A stretch of DNA of 64,000 nt, from positions 1-64,000 of the forward strand of contig NZ_JAJLQY010000017.1 of the NCBI RefSeq assembly GCF_020991275.1, given 5' to 3'. Source of the stretch: Actinocorallia sp. API 0066 (GTDB lineage Bacteria > Actinomycetota > Actinomycetes > Streptosporangiales > Streptosporangiaceae). The position numbers and the translations under genes are program-made. Below, piece by piece: positions 18,158 to 27,222 of the stretch. Position 1 is the stretch's first letter. Each line of letters begins with the position of its first letter. The notes beneath the pieces were generated by a model, which worked only from the letters and a program-made list of their open reading frames with translations, was not told the origin of the DNA and made no database searches.

Positions 18158-19215
18158 CGGCGTCCCCGCTCCCGGCGCGGGCCGCGCGGGCCGCCACCGG
18201 GCGGCTGCTCGGCGTCGAACCGCGCGTAGGCGTCCACGATGTCGGTGACCAGCCGGTGCCGCACCACGTCGCCGCTGGACAGGCGGCAGAAGTAGATGTC
18301 CTCCACGCCCTCCAGGATCTCCTGGACGACGGACAGGCCGCTGCGCTGCCCGGACGGCAGGTCCACCTGGGTGACGTCGCCCGTCACCACGATCTTCGAG
18401 CCGAAGCCGAGCCGGGTGAGGAACATCTTCATCTGCTCCGGCGAGGTGTTCTGCGCCTCGTCCAGGATGATGAAGGAGTCGTTCAGGGTGCGGCCGCGCA
18501 TGTAGGCGAGCGGGGCGACCTCGATCGTCCCGGCCTGCATCAGCTGCGGGATCGAGCCCGGATCGACCATGTCGTGCAGCGCGTCGTACAGCGGGCGCAG
18601 GTACGGGTCGATCTTCTCGTACAGGGTGCCGGGCAGGAAGCCCAGCCGCTCGCCCGCCTCGACGGCCGGGCGCGTCAGGATGATCCGGTTGACCTTCTTC
18701 TCCTGGAGCGCCTTCACCGCCTTGGCCATCGCCAGGTACGTCTTGCCGGTACCGGCGGGGCCGATGCCGAACACGACGGTGTGCTGGTCGATCGCGTCGA
18801 CGTAGCGCTTCTGGTTGACGGTCTTGGGGCGGATCGTCCGGCCGCGCGAGGAGAGGATGTCGTGGCTCAGCACGTCGGCCGGACGGCCGGAGCCGCGGAG
18901 CATCGACACGCTGCGCTCGACCGCGTCCGGGGTGAGGGCGGTGCCCTTGCCCAGCAGCTCCACCAGCGCCGCGAACAGCTCGGCGACCAGCTCCGGCTCG
19001 GTGCCCCCGGTGACGGTGATCTCGTTGCCGCGCACGTGGATGTCGCTGTCGAACGCCTTCTCCACCACCGCGAGCAGCTCGTCGCCGGAGCCGAGCAGCG
19101 CGACCATCGGAAGGTCGTCGGGAACGACGATCTTCATCTGGGCCCGGGCGCCGGTTCTGCCGGCGCCGCCTTGGGAAGTCTTTGATTCGGTCATCTGCCG
19201 GCCGCGGGCGGCCAC
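18154..19215 (-). CDS. phoH: PhoH-like ATPase
   Basis: 353-residue cytosolic ATPase with Walker A GPAGTGKTY and Walker B FIILDEAQN; PhoH proteins accompany YbeY in RNA metabolism. The N-terminal quarter is a KH-like region, and a glycine/arginine-rich tail (about 20 residues) closes the protein. GTG at 19215 is preferred because GAGGGG stands four bases ahead; an ATG at 19194 gives a protein seven residues shorter without a binding site. First gene of the phoH-ybeY-corC operon. Confidence 0.9.
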   Translation of the reverse strand: MAARGRQMTESKTSQGGAGRTGARAQMKIVVPDDLPMVALLGSGDELLAVVEKAFDSDIHVRGNEITVTGGTEPELVAELFAALVELLGKGTALTPDAVERSVSMLRGSGRPADVLSHDILSSRGRTIRPKTVNQKRYVDAIDQHTVVFGIGPAGTGKTYLAMAKAVKALQEKKVNRIILTRPAVEAGERLGFLPGTLYEKIDPYLRPLYDALHDMVDPGSIPQLMQAGTIEVAPLAYMRGRTLNDSFIILDEAQNTSPEQMKMFLTRLGFGSKIVVTGDVTQVDLPSGQRSGLSVVQEILEGVEDIYFCRLSSGDVVRHRLVTDIVDAYARFDAEQPPGGGPRGPRRERGRR

Positions 19216-19335
19216 AAAACCCCTCTGCTGCGTGGTTTCCGGTCCTGCTGACCATCGTACCGACCGGGGGCCGCCCCGCGCGCGTCCAATTACCGGGGAT
19301 TCGCGGCGTTCCCGCTGCTCATCCGCCCTTTTTCG

Positions 19336-19674
19336 CTATCCGGGGGGCCAGTTCAGACCCCGGCCGCCCAGCAGGTGGGCGTGCACGTGGAACACCGTCT
19401 GGCCCGCGCCCGACCCCGTGTTGAACACGACCCGGTACCCCGAGGCGTCCACACCCTCGGCCTTCGCGACGGCCGCCGCCTGCGCCGCGACGGCGGCGAG
19501 CGCCTCGGGGTGCTCGGCCAGCGCCGCGAAGTTCGGCACATGGATCTTGGGGATCACCAGCACGTGCACCGGCGCCTGCGGGTTGATGTCGCGGAAGGCG
19601 AGCGTGTGCTCGGTCTCCGAGACGACCTGCGCGGGCACCTCGCCCAAAATGATCTTGCAGAAGAGACAGTCCAC
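19336..19674 (-). CDS. HIT family protein (histidine triad)
   Basis: 112-residue nucleotide hydrolase/transferase of the HINT type. It begins DCLFCKIILGE, has the family segment HVLVIPKIH, and ends with the active-site triad HVHAHLLGG. GTG at 19674 is chosen because GGAGGGCTTC precedes it at the right distance; the frame is open further upstream but unlike the family. It lies between rsmE and phoH in the standard actinomycete order, with a sigma-factor pair, rsmE etc. on its other side. Confidence 0.9.
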   Translation of the reverse strand: MDCLFCKIILGEVPAQVVSETEHTLAFRDINPQAPVHVLVIPKIHVPNFAALAEHPEALAAVAAQAAAVAKAEGVDASGYRVVFNTGSGAGQTVFHVHAHLLGGRGLNWPPG

Positions 19675-19804
19675 GAAGCCCTCCGTCCTCACGTCCGAGC
19701 GGCATGCTATCGACTGCGGGATACACGACTCGCACGGCGCGGCGGTACTTCGTCTGGTTATGGTGGCAGTTGGCGGCGTACCCCCGATGCGGCTGGACGG
19801 CTGA

Positions 19805-20383
19805 ATGCGGTTTGGTAAACCGGACGACGAGGGCGGGCGTCCCAGTGATGTGACCGAGACGCTCCTGGCCCCGCCCCGGGCGGTGACCGCCGCGTGGGAC
19901 GCCGACCAGGCCGTGACCGCGCTGTACGGGGCCGAGTACCGCTCCCTGGTCCGCCTCGCCGTCCTCCTGGTGCGTGACACCGCGACGGCGGAGGAGGTCG
20001 TCCAGGACGCTTTTGTGGCGATGCACGGGGCCTGGCGCAGGCTCCGCGACCCCGACAAGGCACTCGCCTACCTCCGGCAGTCCGTCGTCAACCGGGCGCG
20101 GTCGGTGCTGCGGCACCGCGCCGTCGTCGAGAAGTACGCGCCCAAGGGCCTGCCCGACGTGCAGAGCGCCGAACACGGCGCCATCATCGAACTGGAGCGC
20201 GACGCGGTGATCCGCGCGCTGCACGGGCTTCCGCCCCGCCAGCGCGAGGCGCTCGTGCTGCGCTACTACGCCGACCTTTCCGAAGCCGAGATCGCCGCCG
20301 CCATGCGCATCAGCCGGGGCGCGGTGAAGAGCCACACGGCGCGCGGCATGGCCGCGCTCCGCAACGTCCTGGAGCAGTCATGA
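19805..20383 (+). CDS. ECF-type RNA polymerase sigma factor
   Basis: 192 residues with sigma region 2 (LYGAEYRSLVRLAVLLVRDTATAEEVVQDAFVAMH, about 40-105) and region 4 (LPPRQREALVLRYYADLSEAEIAAAMRISRGAVKSHTARGMAALR, about 140-188) and no region 3, the extracytoplasmic function layout. The C-terminus overlaps the next gene by four bases, the usual arrangement of an ECF factor with its membrane regulator. It reads away from the HIT gene; the shared 130-bp upstream region should hold its promoter, which is often self-regulated. Confidence 0.85.
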   Translation: MRFGKPDDEGGRPSDVTETLLAPPRAVTAAWDADQAVTALYGAEYRSLVRLAVLLVRDTATAEEVVQDAFVAMHGAWRRLRDPDKALAYLRQSVVNRARSVLRHRAVVEKYAPKGLPDVQSAEHGAIIELERDAVIRALHGLPPRQREALVLRYYADLSEAEIAAAMRISRGAVKSHTARGMAALRNVLEQS

Positions 20384-21009
20384 CCAGCGGCGACCCCTAC
20401 GCCGACGCGCTCCGCCGCGCCCTGCGCGCCGAGGCGGACCAGGTCATGCCGTCGCCCGACGGACTCGGCCGCATCCGCGAGCGCACCTCCGCCCGCCGTC
20501 CGCTCCCCTGGGCCGCCTCGGGCTGGAAGGGACTCCTGCTCGCGGCGGCCGCCGCCGTCGCGACCGGCACCGTCGCCGTCACCGCGACACCCGCCGCCTA
20601 CCACCGGTTCCTCTCCCCCGGCACCGAGACCGTGCCGGAACAGCACCCCAAGACCGCGGCGCCCACGACCTCGGGTTCCAACGGCGTCATCGGCCCCGAC
20701 GGCGCGCCCACCCCCTCTCCGACCTGTCTCTCGCCCTACGGGACGCCTTCTCCCTCAACGCCCTCCCCTTCGCTCTCGCCCTGCCCTCCTTCCCTCACCA
20801 CAACGGCCGTGCCGCAGCCGCCCGCGCCCAGCCCGTCGTCCCAGGTGCCGCACCCCTCGCCCGCGCCCGCCACGCCCGCGCCCTCCGGCACCCCCCAGCC
20901 CTCGCCGCCCGCCGCCACGCCCGACCCGACGCCGCCCGCCGACACCACACCCACACCCGCCCCCTCGACGGCGCCGCCCACCCCCACCGCGACCCTCACC
21001 CCCTCCTGA
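20380..21009 (+). CDS. Membrane protein with Pro/Ser/Thr-rich exterior, likely anti-sigma partner
   Basis: 209 residues: about 48 cytosolic residues, one transmembrane helix (GLLLAAAAAVATGTVAVTATPAA is the region, about 50-70), then about 135 residues dominated by Pro, Ser, Thr and Ala, resembling a wall-spanning stalk. Its ATG overlaps the sigma factor stop (ATGA). No HxxxCxxC zinc motif is present, so it is not a classical ZAS anti-sigma factor. Coupling suggests it binds and holds the sigma factor; this is inference from context. The repetitive tail is liable to change length. Confidence 0.65.
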   Translation: MTSGDPYADALRRALRAEADQVMPSPDGLGRIRERTSARRPLPWAASGWKGLLLAAAAAVATGTVAVTATPAAYHRFLSPGTETVPEQHPKTAAPTTSGSNGVIGPDGAPTPSPTCLSPYGTPSPSTPSPSLSPCPPSLTTTAVPQPPAPSPSSQVPHPSPAPATPAPSGTPQPSPPAATPDPTPPADTTPTPAPSTAPPTPTATLTPS

Positions 21010-21031
21010 CCCCCGAACCGGGCGAGGAGCC

Positions 21032-21060
21032 GCCCCGGCCACCCGGGTTCTGGCCGGGGC
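21032..21060. terminator. Bidirectional terminator between the sigma operon and rsmE
   Basis: GCCCCGGCCA (21032-21041) and TGGCCGGGGC (21051-21060) form a perfect 10-bp stem with a 9-nt loop in the 111-bp gap between two convergent genes. No T run follows on either side, as is usual for high-GC genomes. Confidence 0.65.
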
Positions 21061-21120
21061 GCGCCCCCTCCCCTCCCCACCGGCGCACCGCCCGCTGATC
21101 GGCCGGGCCGCGCCGTGCGG

Positions 21121-21852
21121 CTACCAGCGGCCGGTTTTGGCCAGGAGGACGGACGCGGCGGCGACCCCCGCCGTGGACGTCCGCAGCACCGTGGGGCCGA
21201 GGAGGACGTGCCCGGCGCCCGCCTCCGCGAAGGCCGCCAACTCCTCCGGGGAGATCCCGCCCTCCGGGCCCACCACCAGGACGATCTCGGCGGCGCCTGC
21301 CACGTCGATCCCGCTGAGCGGTTCGGCGGCCTCCTCGTGCAGCACCAGGGCCAGGGGGGCGGCGGCGAGACGGGCGGCGACCTGGGCCGTCGTCTCCAGG
21401 TCGGTGATCCGTGGGAAGTGCGTGCGGCGTGACTGCTTGGCCGCCTCGCGCGCGGCGTTCCGCCACCGGCCCAGGGACTTCTCCCGCCGCTCGGCCTTCC
21501 ACTGGGTGATCGACCGGGCGGCCGCCCAGGGCACGATCACGTCGACCCCCGCCTCGGTCATCACCTCGACGGCGAGCTCGCCCCGCTCGCCCTTGGGCAG
21601 CGCCTGCACCACGGTGATCCGAGGCTCCGGCGCCTTCTCCTCCCGCCGCTCCCTTACCTCGACCTCGATCCGCTCCTTCCCGACCGCCGCCACAACGCCG
21701 AGCACCGCCCGGCCTCCCCCGTCCGTCACCACGACCTCCTCCCCCACCCGCAACCGCTTCACCGTCGCCGCGTGCCGCCCCTCGGCGCCCTCGACCACGA
21801 CCCGTTCCGCCGCCAGCGCGGCGGCCTCCACCACAAAAACCGGAGCACTCAC
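21121..21852 (-). CDS. rsmE: 16S rRNA (uracil1498-N3)-methyltransferase RsmE
   Basis: 243 residues, SPOUT-class enzyme that methylates U1498 of 16S rRNA. The knot region carries LVVGPEGGISPEELAAF and VLLGPTVLRTSTAG, the S-adenosylmethionine-binding loops typical of RsmE. GTG at 21852 has GGGAGG upstream at suitable spacing. Standing beside dnaJ/hrcA and HIT is its normal place in actinomycetes, but here an SDR gene on the opposite strand separates it from dnaJ. Confidence 0.93.
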   Translation of the reverse strand: MSAPVFVVEAAALAAERVVVEGAEGRHAATVKRLRVGEEVVVTDGGGRAVLGVVAAVGKERIEVEVRERREEKAPEPRITVVQALPKGERGELAVEVMTEAGVDVIVPWAAARSITQWKAERREKSLGRWRNAAREAAKQSRRTHFPRITDLETTAQVAARLAAAPLALVLHEEAAEPLSGIDVAGAAEIVLVVGPEGGISPEELAAFAEAGAGHVLLGPTVLRTSTAGVAAASVLLAKTGRW

Positions 21853-21994
21853 CCCGCCATCCTCCCAGCTCCGCGCCACCCCCGCTCGCGCCCCTGTGGA
21901 TAACTCCGCGAGTCCCGGCGCACGGCCAAGCCCTGTGGGTGAGCTGGGGCAATGGGGGTGGAGTGGATATTTCGTGCATGATATGTTTTGTGGC

Positions 21995-22792
21995 ATGAGT
22001 CACTCTTCCGTAACCCCCTCCGTCGCCGAGCTGACGGACCTGACGGGCAAGGTCGCGCTGGTCACCGGCGGCGCGCAGGGCATCGGCCTCGGGATCGTCC
22101 GGCGGCTGCACGAGGTCGGCGCGAACGTCGTGATCGCCGACATCAACAAGGAGACGGCCGAGCAGGCCGCCGCGGAGTTCACCGCCGACCGGGTCAAGGC
22201 CGTCGTCGGGGACGTGAGCAACGCCGACGACGCCGCGGCGATCGTCAGGGCGACCGTCGAGGCGTTCGGCGGGCTCGACATCCTCGTCAACAACGCGGGC
22301 ATCTTCCCCGGCGCCGCGTTCGTGGACGTCGACCCCGAAGTCGCCCGGCGCACCTTCGAGGTCAACCTCCTCGGCGTCCTCGTCGTCTCCCAGGCGGCCG
22401 CGCGGCAACTGGTCGAGCAGGGACGCGGCGGCCGGATCATCACCGTGAACTCCGTCGAGTCCGTCAACCCCTCGGTACTCGGCCTCGGCCACTACTCGGC
22501 GTCCAAGCACGGTGTGCACGGCCTCATCAAGACGATGGCCCTGGAGCTCGCCCCCCACGGCATCACCGTGAACAACGTCTGCCCCGGCGGCACCCTCACG
22601 CCCGGCCTCACCGGCCTCCTGGACGACGACACCATCGCCGCCATCGCGGCGCAGAACCCCCTGGGCCGCCTCGCCGAGGCCGACGACATCGCGCGGGCCG
22701 CGCTGTTCCTCGCCTCCGACCTGGGCTCCTACCTCACCGGCACCCAGATCGTCGTGGACGGCGGCCGCACCCTCCGCGGCGCCATGTACTGA
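21995..22792 (+). CDS. SDR-family NAD(P)-dependent oxidoreductase
   Basis: 265-residue short-chain dehydrogenase/reductase. Cofactor loop TGGAQGIGLG near residue 27, structural motif LVNNAGIFP, and catalytic Tyr-Lys in HYSASKHG, with C-terminal IVVDGGRTL, are all intact; the acidic residue after strand two (VIADINKE) suggests NAD rather than NADP. The substrate cannot be told. The upstream gap is unusually AT-rich for this genome (TGGATATTTCG...ATGATATG), so the promoter is likely within 50 bp of the ATG. It interrupts the conserved rsmE-dnaJ neighbourhood, on the other strand. Confidence 0.85.
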   Translation: MSHSSVTPSVAELTDLTGKVALVTGGAQGIGLGIVRRLHEVGANVVIADINKETAEQAAAEFTADRVKAVVGDVSNADDAAAIVRATVEAFGGLDILVNNAGIFPGAAFVDVDPEVARRTFEVNLLGVLVVSQAAARQLVEQGRGGRIITVNSVESVNPSVLGLGHYSASKHGVHGLIKTMALELAPHGITVNNVCPGGTLTPGLTGLLDDDTIAAIAAQNPLGRLAEADDIARAALFLASDLGSYLTGTQIVVDGGRTLRGAMY

Positions 22793-22815
22793 ACCATCCG
22801 ACAGACGCAAGACGC

Positions 22816-22856
22816 ACCGCGGCCCGCGCCCCTCTCAGGGGGACGCGGGCCGCGGT
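22816..22856. terminator. Strong bidirectional terminator between the SDR gene and dnaJ
   Basis: ACCGCGGCCCGCG (22816-22828) pairs with CGCGGGCCGCGGT (22844-22856); inside, CCCC pairs with GGGG around a short loop with one bulged A, giving about 17 bp. It lies 23 bp after the SDR stop and 49 bp after the dnaJ stop, between convergent genes. Confidence 0.75.
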
Positions 22857-22905
22857 CTCAGGGGTTGTCGTAGCCGTCGCGGTAGGCGTCGGCCACGTCG
22901 TCTCT

Positions 22906-24036
22906 TCAGGTGTGGAAGGCGTCGCGCAGGCGGGAGAAGAAGCCCTGCTGGCCGGGGGCGAACTTGCCGGGAGGCCGCTCCTCGCCACGGAGGGCGGAGA
23001 GCTGGCGCATGAGGTCCTCCTGCGCCTGGTCCAGCTTGGTGGGGGTCTCGACGTTCACGTGGATCATGAGGTCGCCGCGCCCGCTGGCGTTCAGGTGGCG
23101 GGCGCCCCGGCCGTACAGGGGGATGACCTGGCCTGACTGGGTGCCGGGCCTGATGTCGATCTCTTCTGCGCCGTCGAGGGTCTCCACCGTGAGGGTGGTG
23201 CCCAGGGCGGCCGCCGTCATGGGGATCTGGACGGTGCAGTGCAGGTCGTCGCCCTCCCGCTCGAAGATCGGGTGCTGGCGCTCCACGATCTCCAGGAAGA
23301 GGTCGCCGGCCGGGCCGCCTCCGGGGCCCACCTCGCCCTCGCCCGCGAGCTGGATGTGGGTGCCGTGCTCGACGCCCGCCGGGATCTTGACCTTGATCGT
23401 CCGCTGGGTGCGCACCCTGCCCTCGCCGGAGCACTCCCGGCACGGCGTCCGGATGACCGACCCGTAGCCGCCGCACTGGGGGCACGGACGGGACGTCATC
23501 ACCTGGCCGAGGAAGCTCCGCTGCACCTGCTGGATCTCACCCCTGCCGTGACACATGTCACAGGTGTCGGGGTGCGTTCCGGCCTCGGCGCCGCTGCCGG
23601 AGCAGACCTTGCACACCGTGGCGGTGTCGATGGTCAGCTCGCGGGTGGTGCCGAACGCCGTCTCCGCGAGGTCCAGTTCGACGCGCAGCGTGGCGTTGCG
23701 GCCCCTGCGCGCGCGCGAGCGCGGCCCGCGCGCCCCGGCCTGGCCGAAGACCGCGTCCATGAGGTCGCTGAACGGGAAGCCCGCCCCGAAGCCGCCGCCG
23801 AACCCCCCGGCGCCGCCCCCCGGCGCGAACGGGTCGGCGCCGAGGTCGAACATCTCCTTCTTCTTGGGGTCCGACAGGACTTCGTAAGCCTGCGTGACCT
23901 CCTTGAACTTCTCCTGGCTCTCGGCGTCGGGGTTGACGTCCGGGTGCAGTTCGCGGGCCAGGCGGCGGTAGGCCTTCTTGATCTCGTCGGGAGTGGCGCC
24001 ACGGCCCACTCCGAGAATCGCGTAATAGTCGCGCAC
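22906..24036 (-). CDS. dnaJ: Chaperone DnaJ (type I)
   Basis: 376-residue co-chaperone that stimulates DnaK ATPase. J domain with HPD at 31-33, glycine/phenylalanine-rich linker (about 70-105), four zinc-binding CxxCxGxG repeats ([32 protein letters not shown]) and the C-terminal substrate domains. GTG at 24036 directly abuts the hrcA stop codon, so the pair is one transcript. This is the second dnaJ of actinomycetes, paired with hrcA instead of with dnaK. Confidence 0.95.
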   Translation of the reverse strand: MRDYYAILGVGRGATPDEIKKAYRRLARELHPDVNPDAESQEKFKEVTQAYEVLSDPKKKEMFDLGADPFAPGGGAGGFGGGFGAGFPFSDLMDAVFGQAGARGPRSRARRGRNATLRVELDLAETAFGTTRELTIDTATVCKVCSGSGAEAGTHPDTCDMCHGRGEIQQVQRSFLGQVMTSRPCPQCGGYGSVIRTPCRECSGEGRVRTQRTIKVKIPAGVEHGTHIQLAGEGEVGPGGGPAGDLFLEIVERQHPIFEREGDDLHCTVQIPMTAAALGTTLTVETLDGAEEIDIRPGTQSGQVIPLYGRGARHLNASGRGDLMIHVNVETPTKLDQAQEDLMRQLSALRGEERPPGKFAPGQQGFFSRLRDAFHT

Positions 24037-25050
24037 TTACTTCCCCGCCAGAATCTGTCCGACGTAACGTGCCACAGCGCGTACCGCTCCCATCGTTCCG
24101 GGGTAGTCCATGCGGGTGGGTCCGAGAACCCCGAGGCGGGCCAGCGCCTGCCCGTCCATCCCGTAGCCTGCCGCGACCACGGAGGTGGAACGCAGGCCCT
24201 CCATCTGGTTCTCGGTGCCGATCCTGACGGTCAGGGTAGCCGGATCCCCGGTCTCCCCCAGCAGTCTCATCAACACCACCTGTTCCTCCAGGGCCTCAAG
24301 GACGTCCCTGAGGCTCCGGGAGAAGTCCACGTGGGCGAGGTTCGCCGCCCCCGCGAAGACGATCTTCTCCTCGTTCCGTTCGACGAGGGTCTCCAGCAGG
24401 ACCGAGAGCACCGCCGCCAGGACCGGCCTGTCCTCGGCCTGGACGCGGTCGGGCAGGTCCTCGACGGCGAGAGGCACGTCCGCGAACGAACGGCCGTCCA
24501 GGCAGGTGTTGAGCAGGGCGCGGAGCTGGGCCACCGAGTCGTCGGAGACGTCGTTGGCGACCTCGATCACGCGCTGCTCGACCCGCCCGGTGTCGGTGAT
24601 CACCACCAGCATGAGCCGGCGCGGCGCCATCGGGACCAGCTCGATGTGCCGGACGCTGGACCGCACGAGCGACGGGTACTGCACGACGGCCACCTGACGG
24701 GTGAGCTGCGCCAGCAGCCTGACGGTCCGCGAGACGACGTCGTCGAGATCGTAGGCGCCCGCGAGGAACGACTCGATCGCCCTGCGTTCGGCCGCCGACA
24801 TGGGCTTGATCGTGGACAGGCGGTCCACGAACAGGCGGTAGCCCTTGTCGGTGGGGATGCGGCCCGCGCTGGTGTGCGGCTGGGTGATGTACCCCTGCTC
24901 CTCCAGGACCGCCATGTCGTTGCGTACCGTGGCGGGGGAGACCCCCAGGGCGTGCCTGTCGGCGAGGGCCTTGGACCCCACCGGTTCGTTGGTGGAGACG
25001 TAGTCCTCGACGATGGCGCGGAGAATGGCCAGCTTGCGGTCGTCCAGCAA
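24037..25050 (-). CDS. hrcA: Heat-inducible transcription repressor HrcA
   Basis: 337-residue repressor of class I heat-shock genes that binds CIRCE and needs GroE to stay active. N-terminal winged helix with [38 protein letters not shown], then the GAF-like HrcA domain. I place the start at TTG 25050: the purine tract GAGGAGG is eight bases ahead of it and the product then begins [14 protein letters not shown], matching known family members. A GTG nine bases upstream (25059) lies on top of the binding site. A CIRCE element overlaps the leader, so the gene represses itself. Confidence 0.93.
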   Translation of the reverse strand: MLDDRKLAILRAIVEDYVSTNEPVGSKALADRHALGVSPATVRNDMAVLEEQGYITQPHTSAGRIPTDKGYRLFVDRLSTIKPMSAAERRAIESFLAGAYDLDDVVSRTVRLLAQLTRQVAVVQYPSLVRSSVRHIELVPMAPRRLMLVVITDTGRVEQRVIEVANDVSDDSVAQLRALLNTCLDGRSFADVPLAVEDLPDRVQAEDRPVLAAVLSVLLETLVERNEEKIVFAGAANLAHVDFSRSLRDVLEALEEQVVLMRLLGETGDPATLTVRIGTENQMEGLRSTSVVAAGYGMDGQALARLGVLGPTRMDYPGTMGAVRAVARYVGQILAGK

Positions 25051-25062
25051 CGCGCTCACCTC

Positions 25063-25089
25063 CTCGCACTCCCAGCCTTTGAGTGCCAA
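25063..25089 (-). promoter_or_regulatory. CIRCE operator of hrcA-dnaJ
   Basis: On the minus strand TTGGCACTC-N9-GAGTGCGAG matches the CIRCE consensus TTAGCACTC-N9-GAGTGCTAA in both cores and in the exact spacing of nine. Deviations are one base in the first arm and three at the outer end of the second. The second arm runs into the hrcA ribosome binding site, so the operator can act on transcription and its transcript can fold over the translation start. A metallo-hydrolase gene starts 46 bp away on the other strand and may share the site. Confidence 0.88.
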
Positions 25090-25134
25090 GTGTACGGTCC
25101 TGTCCGGAGAACTCGATGTGCGAGAGTCTGGGGC

Positions 25135-25935
25135 ATGTCCTGGGAAGAGGTCGCCGATCGCTGTTTCCGCCGCCGCCACGGCAGGTTCGACGTGACCGTG
25201 GGCGTCGTCACGGGACGGCTCGGCACCGTGCTCGTCGACACCGGGGCGTCCCCGGCCGAGGGCTGGGAACTGCGGGCGGAACTGCGCGCGCTCGGCGTCG
25301 GCGAACCGGTCGCGGTGGTCACCACCCACGGGCATTTTGACCACTGCTTCGGGAACGCCGCTTTCACCGGGCTGTTCTGGGGCCACGCGGGCCTTCCGGA
25401 GTACCTGAGGCGCGAGGTCTGGATCACGATGGCCGCCGACGACCCGGACTGGGCGCGGAGCGTCGCCGGAACCGAGGTGCCCGCCCCCACCCAGACGGTC
25501 TCGGGCACCGCGGTCATCGACCTCGGCGACCGGCTCGTGGAGATCCACCACCTGGGGCGCGGCCACACCGGGCACGACCTCGTCGTCCAGGTGCCCGACG
25601 CAGGGGTCCTGTTCGCGGGCGACCTCGTGGAGGAGTCGGGCCCGCCCGCCTACGGAGGCGACAGCTTCCCCCTGGACTGGCCGCTCACCCTGACGCGGCT
25701 GCTCGACCTCCGGCCCGAGGTGATCGTGCCGGGGCACGGGGAGCCGGTGGACCGCGCGTTCACGGCCCGGCAGCGGGACGCCGTCGCGGCGGTCGCCCAC
25801 GGCGTCCGGGAGACGTTCGACGCGGGCCTGGACCCCGTCCAGGCGCTCACCGCCCACGACTGGCCCTACGACCCGCTCCGGCTCCTCCAGGCCGTGCGGC
25901 GGGGGCACGCGCAACTGGCTCCCCCGTGGGAATGA
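25135..25935 (+). CDS. MBL-fold metallo-hydrolase
   Basis: 266 residues, single metallo-beta-lactamase domain. The metal-binding motif THGHFDH, then GHTGHD, a bridging Asp in LFAGDLVEE and a late His in VIVPGHGEP are in order, so both metal sites should be complete. Family functions include glyoxalase II-like and lactonase reactions; nothing here decides between them. It is divergent from hrcA with only 45 bp between its ATG and the CIRCE element, raising the possibility of heat-linked expression. Confidence 0.82.
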   Translation: MSWEEVADRCFRRRHGRFDVTVGVVTGRLGTVLVDTGASPAEGWELRAELRALGVGEPVAVVTTHGHFDHCFGNAAFTGLFWGHAGLPEYLRREVWITMAADDPDWARSVAGTEVPAPTQTVSGTAVIDLGDRLVEIHHLGRGHTGHDLVVQVPDAGVLFAGDLVEESGPPAYGGDSFPLDWPLTLTRLLDLRPEVIVPGHGEPVDRAFTARQRDAVAAVAHGVRETFDAGLDPVQALTAHDWPYDPLRLLQAVRRGHAQLAPPWE

Positions 25936-25984
25936 GTTCTGCTGGGTGATTCGCCGCCCGGCCCGCGCGGGTTAGGGTCGGGAC

Positions 25985-26806
25985 GTGCGCAGCAAGGACT
26001 ATGGACAGGACGTGCTGGCCGGGAACTGGCGGCTCCCCAGGAAGGGGACCATCCCGGAGGTTCCGGCCGAACGTGATCTCGTCGTGGAGGACCCCGACAG
26101 CGGGTTCTGCGGCGCGGTCGTCGCCTGCGGCAAGGACGAGGTCACCCTGGAGGACAGGTTCGGCAAGCGCCGCGTCTTCCCCCTCGCCCACGCCGGGTTC
26201 CTCATCGACGGCAGGCCCGTCACCCTCGTCCGTCCCGTCCCCAAGCAGACGGGGCCGCCGCGCAGCGCGTCCGGGTCCATCGCGGTGCAAGGGCACCGCG
26301 CGCGGGTGGCCCGGGAGAGCCGGATCTACGTCGAGGGCGTGCACGACGCCGAGCTGGTGGAGCGGATCTGGGGCCACGACCTACGGGTCGAGGGTGTCGC
26401 CGTGGAGTTCCTGGAAGGGATCGACGACCTGCCCCTCATCGTGGAGGAGTTCGAGCCGGGTCCCGGAAGGCGCCTCGGCGTCCTGGTGGACCACCTCGTG
26501 CCGGGCTCCAAGGAGTCGCGGATCGCGGCCCGGATCACCAGCCCCCATGTGCTCATCTGCGGGCACCCCTACATCGACGTGTGGCAGGCCGTGAAGCCGT
26601 CGGCCCTGGGCATCCGGGCGTGGCCCGAGGTCCCCAAGGGGTTCGACTGGAAGGAAGGCGTCTGCGCCCGGCTCGGCTGGCCCGGAGACACCCGGGCGGC
26701 CTGGCGCCGCATTCTCGGATCGGTACGTACTTACGCCGATCTGGAACCGGAGCTGCTCGGACGCGTCGAAGAACTGATCGACTTCGTCACCGCTCCCGAG
26801 GAGTGA
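25985..26806 (+). CDS. DUF3097 family protein (Toprim-like)
   Basis: 273-residue cytosolic protein of a family widespread in actinomycetes. The central part ARESRIYVEGVHDAELVERIWG followed by VEFLEGIDDLPLIV and LGVLVDHLVPGSKE resembles a Toprim fold: an acidic residue after the first strand (VEG) and a D-x-D-like stretch (VDHL), as in small primase or nuclease-related proteins. No function is established that I know of. GTG start at 25985. It is followed five bases later by the small membrane protein gene, so the two are likely co-transcribed. Confidence 0.7.
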   Translation: MRSKDYGQDVLAGNWRLPRKGTIPEVPAERDLVVEDPDSGFCGAVVACGKDEVTLEDRFGKRRVFPLAHAGFLIDGRPVTLVRPVPKQTGPPRSASGSIAVQGHRARVARESRIYVEGVHDAELVERIWGHDLRVEGVAVEFLEGIDDLPLIVEEFEPGPGRRLGVLVDHLVPGSKESRIAARITSPHVLICGHPYIDVWQAVKPSALGIRAWPEVPKGFDWKEGVCARLGWPGDTRAAWRRILGSVRTYADLEPELLGRVEELIDFVTAPEE

Positions 26807-26811
26807 CACCC

Positions 26812-27222
26812 GTGGCCCGCCGCAACCGTCCCCAGCCCACCCCGACCGTCCGCCTGCCCGACGGCTTCAACGCCGGATACGTCGACGGCCCCACCACCCC
26901 CGACGAGCGCCAGTGGGCGCTCACCGCCTACATCGGCCAGTTCCTCCTGTGGGCGCTGCCTCCCGCGTACGTGTACGTGACGAAGAAGCGGCGCTCGGCC
27001 TACGCCCGCCACCACGGCCGCCAGGCGCTCAACCTGGCGCTCACCACCGGGATCGGGGTGTCGGTGTCGCTGTTCCTCACCCAGTGGTTCCCGGTGCTCC
27101 AGTGGGTCGCCTACGGGTGGGTCGCCCTGGCGATGGGCCTTGTCGTCTTCAGCGCGACCCGCGTCAACCGGGGGGCCTGGCACAAACTGCCCGCGCTGGT
27201 GGCCTGGCCGCTCATCAAGTGA
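26812..27222 (+). CDS. Small DUF4870-like membrane protein
   Basis: 136 residues with two or three transmembrane segments and the DUF4870-type segment RQWALTAYIGQFLLWALPPAYVYV...HHGRQALNLALT. GTG start at 26812, five bases after the DUF3097 stop. Its 3' end overlaps hemW on the other strand by eight bases. A second member of the same family is at 29961-30506, the two flanking a group of unrelated small genes. Confidence 0.6.
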   Translation: MARRNRPQPTPTVRLPDGFNAGYVDGPTTPDERQWALTAYIGQFLLWALPPAYVYVTKKRRSAYARHHGRQALNLALTTGIGVSVSLFLTQWFPVLQWVAYGWVALAMGLVVFSATRVNRGAWHKLPALVAWPLIK

